Shown: positions 14,148 through 21,131, counted from the stretch's first letter. The stretch: DNA of 21,860 nt from Psychrilyobacter sp. (GCA_030621995.1 JAUXGP010000004.1:1-21860), one strand, 5' to 3'. The notes: generated from the letters alone by a model not told the origin. Program-made: numbers and translations.

Positions 14148-14861
14148 ATGACAAAAAAAATAACTAAAAATGGTAAATTCAGTGAAAGTATAAATTATGC
14201 CCTGGAAGGGATAGTTACAGCCATAAAAACTGAACGAAATATGAGAGTTCATATATTTGCTGCTATATTGGTGGCTATATTGAGCCTTATGTTTGGTGTG
14301 ACAGGATCGGATTTAAAAAGTCTATCCTTTGCTATCTCCTTGGTTTTCTTTGCTGAGCTTATGAATACGGCCATAGAGGCATCGGTAGATATAAGTACTA
14401 CCAGATATCATCCGTTAGCTAAAAAAGCAAAAGATGTAGCAGCAGGAGCGGTTCTTGTAGTATCTCTCAATGCCTTGGTTATAGGTTATATAATTTTCAG
14501 TAAAAAAATTAAGCAGGATACCTATGAGATTTTTAAACTGTTAAAATCCTCCTATGTGGACACTGTTTTACTTGTATTATTTATAGTTGTGGTAGGAGTT
14601 TTCATAATAAAATCATACTATAAAAAAGGAAAGTTATTGCACGGCGGAATGCCGAGCGGACACTCTGCTCTGGCTTTTGGATTGTGGATAGGAGTCTCCT
14701 ATGCCACAGAAAATATAGTGGTGACGATATTAACTTTTGGAATAGCTCTTTTAGTGGCTCAGTCCAGGATAGAGGGGCGGATTCATTCCCCCAAAGAGGT
14801 CCTTGCAGGGAGTATTTTAGGAACATTTGTTACTTATATTTTATTAAAATTGATATTTTAA
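14148..14861 (+). CDS. dgkA: Fusion of DgkA-type undecaprenol/diacylglycerol kinase and PAP2 phosphatase
   Basis: Membrane protein of 237 residues in two parts. Residues 1 to about 118 match the Gram-positive-type DgkA/UdpK kinase: EGIVTAIKTERNMRVH, Glu70 and NTAIE (73-77), and KAKDVAAGAVLV (93-104). Residues about 135-237 form a short PAP2 (type 2 phosphatidic acid phosphatase) domain: HGGMPSGHSA (PSGHS 169-173) and SRIEGRIHSPKEVLAG with Arg207 and His213. Motif I of PAP2 is incomplete (Lys-rich, but with no RP), and the usual Asp after the motif III His is Glu217. If the kinase uses undecaprenol and the phosphatase undecaprenyl pyrophosphate, both would yield undecaprenyl phosphate; this is inference. 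The upstream ribosome binding site is GGGGTGG. The lipase-like gene follows 12 nt later. Confidence 0.88.
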   Translation: MTKKITKNGKFSESINYALEGIVTAIKTERNMRVHIFAAILVAILSLMFGVTGSDLKSLSFAISLVFFAELMNTAIEASVDISTTRYHPLAKKAKDVAAGAVLVVSLNALVIGYIIFSKKIKQDTYEIFKLLKSSYVDTVLLVLFIVVVGVFIIKSYYKKGKLLHGGMPSGHSALAFGLWIGVSYATENIVVTILTFGIALLVAQSRIEGRIHSPKEVLAGSILGTFVTYILLKLIF

Positions 14862-14873
14862 GGCGGTAAAATT

Positions 14874-16415
14874 ATGATAACAGAATTAGATTATTTAGTT
14901 CTCAGTGGTCTTTCTTATGGCGATTTTGAAGAGGAGGATATAGGTTTTTTCTTGGAAGAAATCTTGTTTTTAAACAGTGAGTCTAAAAAAAGACTGCTTT
15001 CTTTTCCCAATGAGGTTTGGTCCTATGGGGGAAGTGAGATATTTGAGGAAACATTTCATACTTTTTTATGTGAATGGAAAGTTATAGGCATAATGAATGA
15101 TACCTATAAACAGGGGACAGAAAAAACAGGCTTCTATGCTATAGCTTTTGAAAAAAATGGACAGATAGTTATCTCCTACAGGGGTACAGAAGTAAGCTCA
15201 TTTGGAGAAGCATATAAAGATTTTATAGAAACAGATCTCCTCATAGGTGTGGATAAAAAACCAAAACAGCTGGAACAGGGAGTGGAATTTTATAAAGAAA
15301 TTTTGGAGATAGAACACGAAAGTATAGCTTTGACCGGGCACTCGCTGGGTGGCGGAATAGCTCAATATGTTGCATTGATCTCTGATTTAGAAAATTATGG
15401 GATCCCAAAGGTCTATACATGGAATGCTATTGGAATCAATAAAGTGGGGATCTTAAGTTTAGAAGACTTTTTAGAGTTTGATTCTATAGCAGAGAGGAAG
15501 TATCCTTCTTTAAAAAACAATGAAGCTACCTATAAAAAAGTAAAAGATTATTATTATAGTTATCTTGTAAAACTTTTGAAAAAAAATAACTATATCAAAG
15601 ATAAAGAGAGTATAAAAAAGATATCTAAAATGGATTTTAAACTGGAATTAAATGAAGATATCGAAAAAAAATTAGAATATTTATTTACAGTAAACAATAA
15701 ACCTCTCTTGCCTTTTTTTAATAAAAAAGAGGAACAAAAAAATGAATTGATAATAAGTCCCAAGGTTTTTATGGATGATTTTTTTAACGAAGACAGGATC
15801 TATGAGGAATTGATCAGGGCTAGAAAATTTATTAAGAAATTTAAAAAAAATAATAGGTATGATGAACACATAATTAATTTTGTTCATTCTGAAGACTTTA
15901 CAATTACACTCTATAGCCACTTAGGGAGTACATATGCAGTAAATAAAGGTTTGGTTAGATCAGATGAAAAATTACACCCCCTGCTGAAAAAAATGTATGC
16001 ATTTACTAAATCCATGAGAAGTTATCATATGTACCAGGTGTTTTTACCCTTTTTTAGTTTTGAAGGTGAAGACAGGGGGCAGATAAAAAAAGAATTGAGC
16101 CTTGATTATATAGCTACTGAGGTTAGGAGAGTAATCTATCAGGAAAAAAACTTGTCCGATGAATTTTTAGGATTTTACTATAATGGTCTTGAATTAGATA
16201 ATGAAAATTATTATAAGGTCAAAAAAAATCTTCTCCAAGGAATGGGAATGACCAAGGCAGATATAAAATATTTAAAGGAATCGATTACAACTATAAAGAG
16301 GATGAATTTTGAAAAATTTAAAGATTTGTGGAAAAAGGTTCAAAAAAAGGTGGGAAGTCCCTATATAAAAAAAGATATATACGATCTGATAACCTTTCAT
16401 GAAAGGCATAAATAA
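14874..16415 (+). CDS. Class 3 lipase-like alpha/beta hydrolase (DUF2974/Mbeg1-like)
   Basis: Predicted cytoplasmic serine hydrolase of 513 residues with no signal peptide or membrane segment. The N-terminal ~260 residues form a lipase-3-like core: VISYRGTEVSSFGEAYKDF (oxyanion-strand region, about 99-117) and LTGHSLGGGIAQY with nucleophile Ser157. Candidate remaining triad members are Asp341 in HSEDF and His349 in YSHLG, placed after a Lys-rich insertion (about 230-320). The C-terminal ~150 residues, rich in Lys, Tyr and Glu, are not a domain I recognise. The substrate is unknown. The gene directly follows the dgkA-PAP2 fusion and is likely in the same transcript, which hints at a lipid or lipid-like ester. 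An esterase acting on another substrate is equally possible. Confidence 0.8.
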   Translation: MITELDYLVLSGLSYGDFEEEDIGFFLEEILFLNSESKKRLLSFPNEVWSYGGSEIFEETFHTFLCEWKVIGIMNDTYKQGTEKTGFYAIAFEKNGQIVISYRGTEVSSFGEAYKDFIETDLLIGVDKKPKQLEQGVEFYKEILEIEHESIALTGHSLGGGIAQYVALISDLENYGIPKVYTWNAIGINKVGILSLEDFLEFDSIAERKYPSLKNNEATYKKVKDYYYSYLVKLLKKNNYIKDKESIKKISKMDFKLELNEDIEKKLEYLFTVNNKPLLPFFNKKEEQKNELIISPKVFMDDFFNEDRIYEELIRARKFIKKFKKNNRYDEHIINFVHSEDFTITLYSHLGSTYAVNKGLVRSDEKLHPLLKKMYAFTKSMRSYHMYQVFLPFFSFEGEDRGQIKKELSLDYIATEVRRVIYQEKNLSDEFLGFYYNGLELDNENYYKVKKNLLQGMGMTKADIKYLKESITTIKRMNFEKFKDLWKKVQKKVGSPYIKKDIYDLITFHERHK

Positions 16416-16427
16416 GCCTTATTTTTC
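16403..16427 (+). terminator. Probable weak terminator after the lipase-like gene
   Basis: AAGGC (16403-16407) pairs with GCCTT (16416-16420) across an 8-nt loop, followed by ATTTTTC. The stem is short and overlaps the stop codon, so efficiency is uncertain. Confidence 0.45.
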
Positions 16428-16456
16428 TTGAAGATTCTCCTGAATTATTGTATAAT
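16428..16456 (+). promoter_or_regulatory. Promoter of efp
   Basis: TTGAAG (16428-16433) and TATAAT (16451-16456) are separated by 17 nt, near-consensus. A ~60-nt leader follows before the GGAGG site and ATG of efp. Confidence 0.78.
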
Positions 16457-16525
16457 TAATTAAAAATGAGAATCTGAAAAGATTAGCTGGCAGAAAAAAA
16501 GATAAAATAATATGGAGGAATAAGA

Positions 16526-17098
16526 ATGAAATCAGCAGATAAATTAAGAGCAGGAAGTACATTTGAAGATAATGGAGTACCATTTTTAATATTAAAGGCA
16601 GAGAGATTCCAATCAACATCTGGAAAGAGACAAAGAGCACCGGAAATTACATTTAAAGTAAAAGACCTTATCAGTGGAAGGGTAAATGAAACTACAGTAA
16701 AAGCATCTGATATGATGAATGACATCATGTTAGATAAGCAGTCTATGCAATTTTTATATGAAGATGGTGGAGAATACAACTTCATGAATCAAGAAACATT
16801 TGAGCAGATTGGATTACAAAAAGAAGATCTGGATGGTGCTGTAAACTACCTGAAGGAAGAAGTTATCATCGATATCTTATTCTATGAAGGAAGACCGGTA
16901 GGAGTAGAATTGGAAAATCACATGGTATTCAAGGTGACTTATACAGAGCCTGGATTAAAAGGTGATACTACAGGAAAGGCGTTGAAACCTGCTACAATTG
17001 AAACTGGTTATGAATTGATGGTTCCATTATTTATCGAGATGGATGAATTAATCAGAATAGATACAAGAACAGGGAAATACGTAGAAAGAGCTAAGTAA
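16526..17098 (+). CDS. efp: Translation elongation factor P with atypical tip loop
   Basis: Binds between the P and E sites and relieves ribosome stalling at polyproline stretches. The 190-residue protein has the three beta-barrel domains of EF-P: the KOW-like N-domain (about 1-65), the middle domain (about 66-128) and the C-domain ending GDTTGKALKPATIETGYELMVPLFIEMDELIRIDTRTGKYVER. The functional loop of domain I usually reads KPGKG around the modified residue 34. Here it reads STSGKRQRAP with Lys34, so the lysine keeps its position but the flanks do not match the Lys-modified class. The QS start of the loop recalls EfpL/YeiP, though the rest resembles true EF-P. GGAGG precedes the ATG. The gene is single, with its own promoter and terminator. 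No modification enzyme is encoded in the window. Confidence 0.93.
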   Translation: MKSADKLRAGSTFEDNGVPFLILKAERFQSTSGKRQRAPEITFKVKDLISGRVNETTVKASDMMNDIMLDKQSMQFLYEDGGEYNFMNQETFEQIGLQKEDLDGAVNYLKEEVIIDILFYEGRPVGVELENHMVFKVTYTEPGLKGDTTGKALKPATIETGYELMVPLFIEMDELIRIDTRTGKYVERAK

Positions 17099-17106
17099 GA
17101 AATTTT

Positions 17107-17142
17107 AAGTCTAGAAAAATTAATTTTTCTAGGCTTTTTTTA
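17107..17142 (+). terminator. Rho-independent terminator of efp
   Basis: AAGTCTAGAAAAAT and ATTTTTCTAGGCTT form a long stem with one T-G wobble and a tiny loop, then a T run. It begins about 10 nt after the efp stop. Confidence 0.9.
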
Positions 17143-17156
17143 ACAGAAGTTCTTAG

Positions 17157-17265
17157 ACCCTCTCCTCCTTATGTCTCTCCCTCGTAGGGAGAGACAAAGT
17201 CAAATAGATATACTTCTTTCTCTCGATTTACGATATCAAGGGTGAGAGTGCCTGAAAGAGAGGGT
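17157..17265. repeat. 109-bp inverted-repeat element before the DNase-like gene
   Basis: The outer arms ACCCTCTC (17157-17164) and GAGAGGGT (17258-17265) are exact reverse complements. Inside is a perfect 10-bp hairpin, GTCTCTCCCT (17173-17182) with AGGGAGAGAC (17186-17195) and a CGT loop. A second, weaker pairing is CTTTC (17216-17220) with GAAAG (17254-17258). The element is CT/GA-rich and less AT-rich than the neighbouring intergenic DNA, which suggests an interspersed repeat. It ends just before the ribosome binding site of the next gene. Confidence 0.65.
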
Positions 17266-17284
17266 GAAATAAGGGGGTGTAACT

Positions 17285-18118
17285 TTGAAAAGAATATTTA
17301 AATGGTTAATAATTTTTACTCTGATAACTATATATGCCTTTGGGGAAACAGCGAATATTGCCAGCTTTAATACCCTGCATCTAGGATGGAAAAGTGATCA
17401 TAGACAGGAAAAAATAGAAGGGCTGGCCAGTATCATATCTCTTTTTGATCTGACTGGAATCCAAGAAGTTATGAAAAAAGACGAGGTTAAAAAACTGATC
17501 AATGAACTGAAGGCTCAAACCGGGGTAGAGTGGAGATATCATATCTCTCCCTATGCGGTGGGGAGCAAGAAATACCGGGAATATTTTGCATATATCTACA
17601 GAACAGACAGGGTAAAACTTCTAAAAAAAGGTGAATTTTACCCAGAAAAAGACAGCGGGAAAAACTTTATGAGGGAGCCGTATGGAGCTAAATTTCAAAT
17701 AGGAGATTTTAAATTTACCTATATTTTGGTGCACTCGATATTTGGAGAGAAGAAAACCGAGAGGCAGTTAGAAGCACTGCAGATGGTGGATGTGTATGAT
17801 TATTTTAAGGCCAGGGATGATATAGTTATAATCGGAGGAGACTTTAATCTGCCTGCCCATGATGAAGCTTTTGTGCCTCTGATGAATCATCCTGATGAGA
17901 TTGCCTATGCCATCGATACAAGTCTTAAAACCACCATAGGTAAGAGTGGTTTGGTATCTAGTTATGATAATTTTTTCTATTCCTATAAATATATGAAAGA
18001 CTGGTATACGGGAAAAAGCGGAGTAGTGGATTTTACAGACAGCAACCACAGGGAGATAAGGAAGGTAATATCCGATCACCTTCCGATATTTATAGAGGTA
18101 AATACCGATAAAAGATAA
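17285..18118 (+). CDS. Exported endonuclease/exonuclease/phosphatase family protein (DNase I-like)
   Basis: Predicted secreted or periplasmic metal-dependent phosphodiesterase of 277 residues, probably a nuclease. A signal peptide is evident: KR, a hydrophobic stretch of about 13 residues, and a cleavage region near AFGETA (about 17-23). The DNase I fold motifs follow in order: IASFNTLHLG, IQEVMKKDE (metal-binding Glu61), the catalytic-His segment TYILVHSIFG, IIGGDFNLPAHDEAF, SSYDNFFYS, and the final VISDHLPIFIEV with the C-terminal His. The start is TTG 17285, set by AAGGGGGTG about 6 nt upstream; no ATG fits. An inverted-repeat element lies directly upstream. thiN follows after 26 nt. Sphingomyelinase-like or other EEP activities cannot be excluded. 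Confidence 0.85.
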   Translation: MKRIFKWLIIFTLITIYAFGETANIASFNTLHLGWKSDHRQEKIEGLASIISLFDLTGIQEVMKKDEVKKLINELKAQTGVEWRYHISPYAVGSKKYREYFAYIYRTDRVKLLKKGEFYPEKDSGKNFMREPYGAKFQIGDFKFTYILVHSIFGEKKTERQLEALQMVDVYDYFKARDDIVIIGGDFNLPAHDEAFVPLMNHPDEIAYAIDTSLKTTIGKSGLVSSYDNFFYSYKYMKDWYTGKSGVVDFTDSNHREIRKVISDHLPIFIEVNTDKR

Positions 18119-18144
18119 AAAAGAGTAAAAAAAGGAGTAAACTT

Positions 18145-18768
18145 ATGAAAAAAAAAGCAATTATATTTTTAAGTGGCAGGCTTAATTTAAAAGCGGACTA
18201 CTATAGTGGTATAAAATACAGTGAGTATGATATATATTGTGCAGATGGAGGGGCAGATCATGCCTATAATCTAGGAACGACTCCTGAATTGATATTGGGA
18301 GATCTGGATTCTATCTCAGAAGAGGTAAGGTCCCATTATAAAAACTTAGGAGTAAAATTTGAGAAATTTTCTGCATCTAAAAATTTTACAGATGGAGAAT
18401 TAATCTTAGAGGAAGTGACAACTAAGTATGAAAATGTTATAATTTTAGGAGGGTTGGGAGGACGGACAGATCATTTTTTAACCAACCTCAACCTCTTGGA
18501 AAAATATCAAAATATCACCTATGAAGATGAGAATGAGATGATATTTTGGGTAAAAAAAGATATGGAAATTCAGAATCAAAGGGGCAAAACTATCTCCTTT
18601 ATCCCTCTTACTCCAATAGAAGCACTGACATTGGAAGGATTTAGTTATGGTTTAGACAGGGTTGATATTCCCAGATCCAGTTCCCTCTGTATGAGTAATA
18701 TTATAGATAGAGAAGTTGTTCGAATAAAGTACAATAACGGTTCTGTTATAGGAATAATACAGAAATAA
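18145..18768 (+). CDS. thiN: Thiamine pyrophosphokinase
   Basis: Transfers pyrophosphate from ATP to thiamine, giving the cofactor thiamine diphosphate in one step. The 207-residue length is normal for the bacterial enzyme. The N-terminal catalytic domain has IYCADGGADHAYNLGTTP, ILGDLDSI (metal-binding acids), KNFTDGELILEE (a variant of the usual KDxTD, with Asn instead of Asp) and ILGGLGGRTDHFLTNLNLL. The C-terminal beta domain has the thiamine-site region, including FSYGLDRVDIPRSSSLCMSN. AGGAG sits 8-9 nt before the ATG. No other thiamine genes are in the window, so this may serve salvage. The Asn in the KDxTD motif deserves note, but the downstream Thr-Asp is kept. Confidence 0.93.
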   Translation: MKKKAIIFLSGRLNLKADYYSGIKYSEYDIYCADGGADHAYNLGTTPELILGDLDSISEEVRSHYKNLGVKFEKFSASKNFTDGELILEEVTTKYENVIILGGLGGRTDHFLTNLNLLEKYQNITYEDENEMIFWVKKDMEIQNQRGKTISFIPLTPIEALTLEGFSYGLDRVDIPRSSSLCMSNIIDREVVRIKYNNGSVIGIIQK

Positions 18769-18839
18769 TTTTTTGAATTTATAGGAAAAGCGGGAAGAAT
18801 ATAGTATATATATAATATAAGAATTAGGAGGTGATTGTG

Positions 18840-19127
18840 ATGATGTATATTACACTATTGTTGGTAGTATTAGCTATTATAATATTTTATTTGGCAGCAC
18901 TGCTGGTATTTACACCCTATGAAGAAGATGATAAATATGTTCTTAAAATTTTAGAATCCGGATATAAACTTCATCTGGTCGCTACTGAGAAACATGGGAT
19001 ATTAAAAAAAATAACAGATAATGGTGCTAAGCTGATACTGACCTTGGTATACTATATACTGAAAGATCGAAAATACACCGACAGTATTGAAACTAAAGAT
19101 GAAGACGAAGATAATGATATGAATTAA
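18840..19127 (+). CDS. Small single-pass membrane protein, function unknown
   Basis: I do not recognise this family. The 95-residue product starts with one strongly hydrophobic segment (about residues 3-27), likely an N-terminal anchor. A short soluble part follows (VLKILESGYKLHLVATEKHGILKK), then an amphipathic or weakly hydrophobic stretch (KLILTLVYYIL) and an acidic tail rich in Asp and Glu. ATG 18840 is chosen because AGGAGG (18826-18831) sits 8 nt upstream; the GTG at 18831 lies inside that site, and GTG 18837 is an alternative. The very good ribosome binding site and the terminator immediately after the stop make it a real gene. It lies 71 nt after thiN, with an AT-rich stretch that could hold a promoter. 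Confidence 0.7.
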   Translation: MMYITLLLVVLAIIIFYLAALLVFTPYEEDDKYVLKILESGYKLHLVATEKHGILKKITDNGAKLILTLVYYILKDRKYTDSIETKDEDEDNDMN

Positions 19128-19172
19128 AAAAAATCCCTTTAAATAGTAGATTACTATTTTGGGATTTTTTTT
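19126..19172. terminator. Bidirectional terminator between convergent genes
   Basis: A run of A residues and TCCC (19126-19137) pair with GGGATTTTTTTT (19161-19172). They enclose an inner perfect stem, AAATAGTA (19141-19148) with TACTATTT (19152-19159). A and T tracts on both sides let it serve the plus-strand small gene and minus-strand yfcE, whose stop codon it overlaps. Confidence 0.88.
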
Positions 19173-19707
19173 AATATACTATGGATTTAAAAGTCTTGCC
19201 ATCCAGATCTTTAATCTCCCAAGAGGAAGAAGTTAAAATTCCGTAGGAGTTAGGATTACCACCTTTTGGAAGGGCAATAGATCCCGGGTTAAATATATAG
19301 ATATCTTCTTTTTCTGCCAATGGCAGGTGGGTGTGGCCAGAGATTGTGATGTCTCCCTCAGCTATGGGAAGTTTTTCCTCTGTAAATAAATGACCATGGG
19401 TAGCAAAAATACGTTTATCCCCTAAAAATAGATTAGTAAAATCACTCATAATAGGGAACTCTAAAAGCATTTGGTCCACCTCACTGTCACAGTTTCCCCT
19501 GAGAGCTATGATCTTCTCCTTATATAGGTTCAATTTTTCAGCTACCAATTTAGGATTGTAATCTTTGGGAAGGGGATTACGCGGGCCGTGATAGAGGATA
19601 TCTCCTAATATCAGGATATAATTCGCCTCCTCCCTTTTAAAACATTCCAATGCCTTATCTAAATAGTATATTGAACCATGTATATCTGAAATAACAAATA
19701 TTTTCAT
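19171..19707 (-). CDS. yfcE: YfcE/MJ0936-type metallophosphodiesterase
   Basis: Small calcineurin-like metallophosphoesterase of 178 residues; E. coli YfcE hydrolyses artificial phosphodiesters, and its natural substrate is unknown. The two-metal motifs are complete and in order: SDIHGS (Asp8, His10), ILGDILYHGPRNPLPKDYN, ALRGNCDSEVDQ, FATHGHLF, and ISGHTHLPLAEK, followed by FNPGSIALPKG. The HGPRNPLPKDYNP segment is typical of the YfcE subfamily. The start codon lies one base after the galE stop, so the two are surely co-transcribed and probably translationally coupled, although no functional link between them is known. The stop lies within a bidirectional terminator. Confidence 0.93.
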   Translation of the reverse strand: MKIFVISDIHGSIYYLDKALECFKREEANYILILGDILYHGPRNPLPKDYNPKLVAEKLNLYKEKIIALRGNCDSEVDQMLLEFPIMSDFTNLFLGDKRIFATHGHLFTEEKLPIAEGDITISGHTHLPLAEKEDIYIFNPGSIALPKGGNPNSYGILTSSSWEIKDLDGKTFKSIVY

Positions 19708-19708
19708 T

Positions 19709-20716
19709 TTAATATCCCTTTGGGTTATTGGACTGCCATTTCCATGAATCCCTGCACATATCTTCCAGACTTTTTTCAGTTTTCCAATTTAATTCCTTTA
19801 AAGCTTTTTCAGAGTTGGCATAACAAGTGGCTACATCCCCGGCTCTTCTGCCTGCTAATTCATATGGGATCTTTACATCATTTACTTTCATAAATGCATT
19901 CACCAGATCCAGGACACTGACTCCATCTCCGGTTCCTAAGTTATACGCTTCTACTCCAGTTTTATCTTTAAATCTTTCCAGTGCTTTGATATGACCAACA
20001 GCCAAATCTGTTACATGGATATAGTCACGTACTCCAGTCCCGTCATGGGTATCGTAGTCCGATCCAAAGATACTTAATTTTTCTCTTTTTCCTACAGCTA
20101 CCTGGGTGATATACGGCATTAAGTTATTTGGAATACCATTTGGATTTTCCCCGATCCTGCCGCTTTCATGAGCTCCAATGGGATTGAAGTATCTCAGCAG
20201 GGCAATCCCCCACTGATCATCGGAGATATACAGGTCGTTTAGGATCTGTTCTATCATAAGTTTTGTGCTTCCATATGGATTTGTAGCACTGAGCGGCATA
20301 GTTTCTAATAATGGAGAGGTATTGTTTAATCCATATACAGTTGCAGAAGAACTGAATACTATCTTCTTAACACGATGATTCTTCATTATTTCACATAGAA
20401 CAAATGTACTGGTTAGATTGTTATGATAATATTCAATAGGTTTTGCTACTGATTCTCCGACAGCCTTATATCCTGCAAAGTGAATCACGGCATCTATCTT
20501 ATTCTCTATAAACACTCTGTCTAAATTTTCCTTATCCAACAGGTCTGCTTCATAAAACTTAAATTCCTTACCTGTAATCTCTCTTATTCTGTCTAAAACC
20601 TTTGGATTACTGTTGGAAAAATTGTCTACGATAACTACCTCATAGTTTTCCTTGAGTAATTCTATCACTGTATGGGAACCGATATACCCGGCTCCTCCTG
20701 TTACTAATATTTTCAT
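19709..20716 (-). CDS. galE: UDP-glucose 4-epimerase
   Basis: Interconverts UDP-glucose and UDP-galactose (Leloir pathway and supply of galactose for surface glycans), using bound NAD. The 335-residue short-chain dehydrogenase-type protein has GGAGYIGSH at residues 7-15 (GxxGxxG), VVIVDNFSNS, VIHFAGYKAVGESV, the catalytic Ser in FSSSATVYG, YGSTK (Tyr-x3-Lys), and the GalE-type segments RYFNPIGAHESGRIGE, RDYIHVTDLAVGH and YNLGTGDGVSVLDLV. The start is ATG at 20714-20716, preceded by GGAGGT 6 nt away. A longer in-frame start to 20764 would include that ribosome binding site and a poor extension. It is the first gene of the galE-yfcE pair. Confidence 0.96.
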   Translation of the reverse strand: MKILVTGGAGYIGSHTVIELLKENYEVVIVDNFSNSNPKVLDRIREITGKEFKFYEADLLDKENLDRVFIENKIDAVIHFAGYKAVGESVAKPIEYYHNNLTSTFVLCEIMKNHRVKKIVFSSSATVYGLNNTSPLLETMPLSATNPYGSTKLMIEQILNDLYISDDQWGIALLRYFNPIGAHESGRIGENPNGIPNNLMPYITQVAVGKREKLSIFGSDYDTHDGTGVRDYIHVTDLAVGHIKALERFKDKTGVEAYNLGTGDGVSVLDLVNAFMKVNDVKIPYELAGRRAGDVATCYANSEKALKELNWKTEKSLEDMCRDSWKWQSNNPKGY

Positions 20717-20754
20717 AACTTTACCTCCTGCCTCTGGCAAAATATTTTTAATCG

Positions 20755-20883
20755 CTAAGGTCACGAATAATCACGAATAAAATATTTCTCTCTATTAAAA
20801 TTAACCTTTTCTTAATTAGCATTTATTTGTATTATTCGCACTTTAGTCTTTTTAGTGAATCTCGGTGTCATTCGTGGCTAAAT
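20755..20883. repeat. Degenerate inverted-repeat element in the galE leader
   Basis: The left end (plus strand from 20755) reads CTAAGGTCACGAATAATC followed by ACGAATAAA. This is a tandem of TCACGAATAA, with copies at about 20761 and 20771. The right end, read on the minus strand from 20883, gives TTAGCCACGAATGACACCGA. Both ends thus share CTAA/TTAG plus CACGAAT as an imperfect inverted repeat around ~75 bp of AT-rich DNA. It looks like an old copy of a dispersed CACGAAT-type repeat. Confidence 0.45.
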
Positions 20884-20891
20884 TTGTCATA

Positions 20892-20900
20892 ATTATACCA
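20892..20900 (-). promoter_or_regulatory. Extended -10 promoter of galE-yfcE
   Basis: On the minus strand, TGGTATAAT (20900 to 20892) is an extended -10 box about 175 nt before galE. The -35 position holds only A-rich sequence. The resulting leader would transcribe through the degenerate repeat. Confidence 0.5.
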
Positions 20901-20947
20901 TAAATTTTCTAAATATTTTTAAAAGAGAAGCAATTTTAGATAAGTTT

Positions 20948-20976
20948 TTGTAATATTATGAAAAAAATGATATAAT
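20948..20976 (+). promoter_or_regulatory. Promoter of the riboswitch-controlled permease
   Basis: TTGTAA (20948-20953) and TATAAT (20971-20976) are separated by 17 nt. They place the start just before the purine aptamer. Confidence 0.75.
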
Positions 20977-20992
20977 CTTCTAAATAAAAAAA

Positions 20993-21055
20993 CTTATATA
21001 AATTTCGGATATGGCGAAAAGTTTCTACCAGCTACCTTAAACAGCTGACTATAAG
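20993..21055 (+). ncRNA. Purine riboswitch aptamer, guanine/hypoxanthine class
   Basis: This is the classic three-way junction. P1 is CTTATA (20993-20998) with TATAAG (21050-21055). P2 is TTTCG with CGAAA around GGATATGG-type loop L2. The conserved junction GTTTCTACC follows, then P3 CAGCT with AGCTG and loop L3 containing CCTTAAA. The specificity base in GACTAT (21047-21052) is C, as in guanine/hypoxanthine switches; adenine switches have U there. A terminator follows, and the next gene is a purine permease, so ligand binding should switch expression off. Confidence 0.93.
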
Positions 21056-21090
21056 AAGATAGATACCTAATATTTTAATATATATATAAA

Positions 21091-21131
21091 GGTTCTGTTT
21101 TTCTGAAACTATGGAAAACAGAACCTTTTTT
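21091..21131 (+). terminator. Riboswitch expression-platform terminator
   Basis: GGTTCTGTTTT (21091-21101) pairs perfectly with AAAACAGAACC (21115-21125), followed by six T residues. It lies between the purine aptamer and the permease start. A candidate antiterminator pairs 21055-21067 with 21091-21102, with several wobbles and one bulge. Confidence 0.93.

Larger units (their letters stand above)
20717..20970. other. Gene-free stretch between divergent galE and purine permease
   Basis: This AT-rich stretch holds the galE ribosome binding site, a degenerate repeat (20755-20883), the galE promoter near 20892-20900 and the -35 of the permease promoter. I find no open frame worth calling. Confidence 0.6.

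Noticed and set aside
14684..14869. 61-codon plus-strand frame inside the dgkA-PAP2 gene
   Set aside because: It is an alternate frame over the conserved PAP2 motifs, with no ribosome binding site.
20717..20764. Upstream in-frame extension of galE (16 more residues)
   Set aside because: It would include the strong GGAGGT ribosome binding site of the shorter start, and the family begins at MKILVTGGAGYIG.
20993..21055. Adenine riboswitch
   Set aside because: The specificity base in GACTAT is C; adenine-class members have U (GATTAT).
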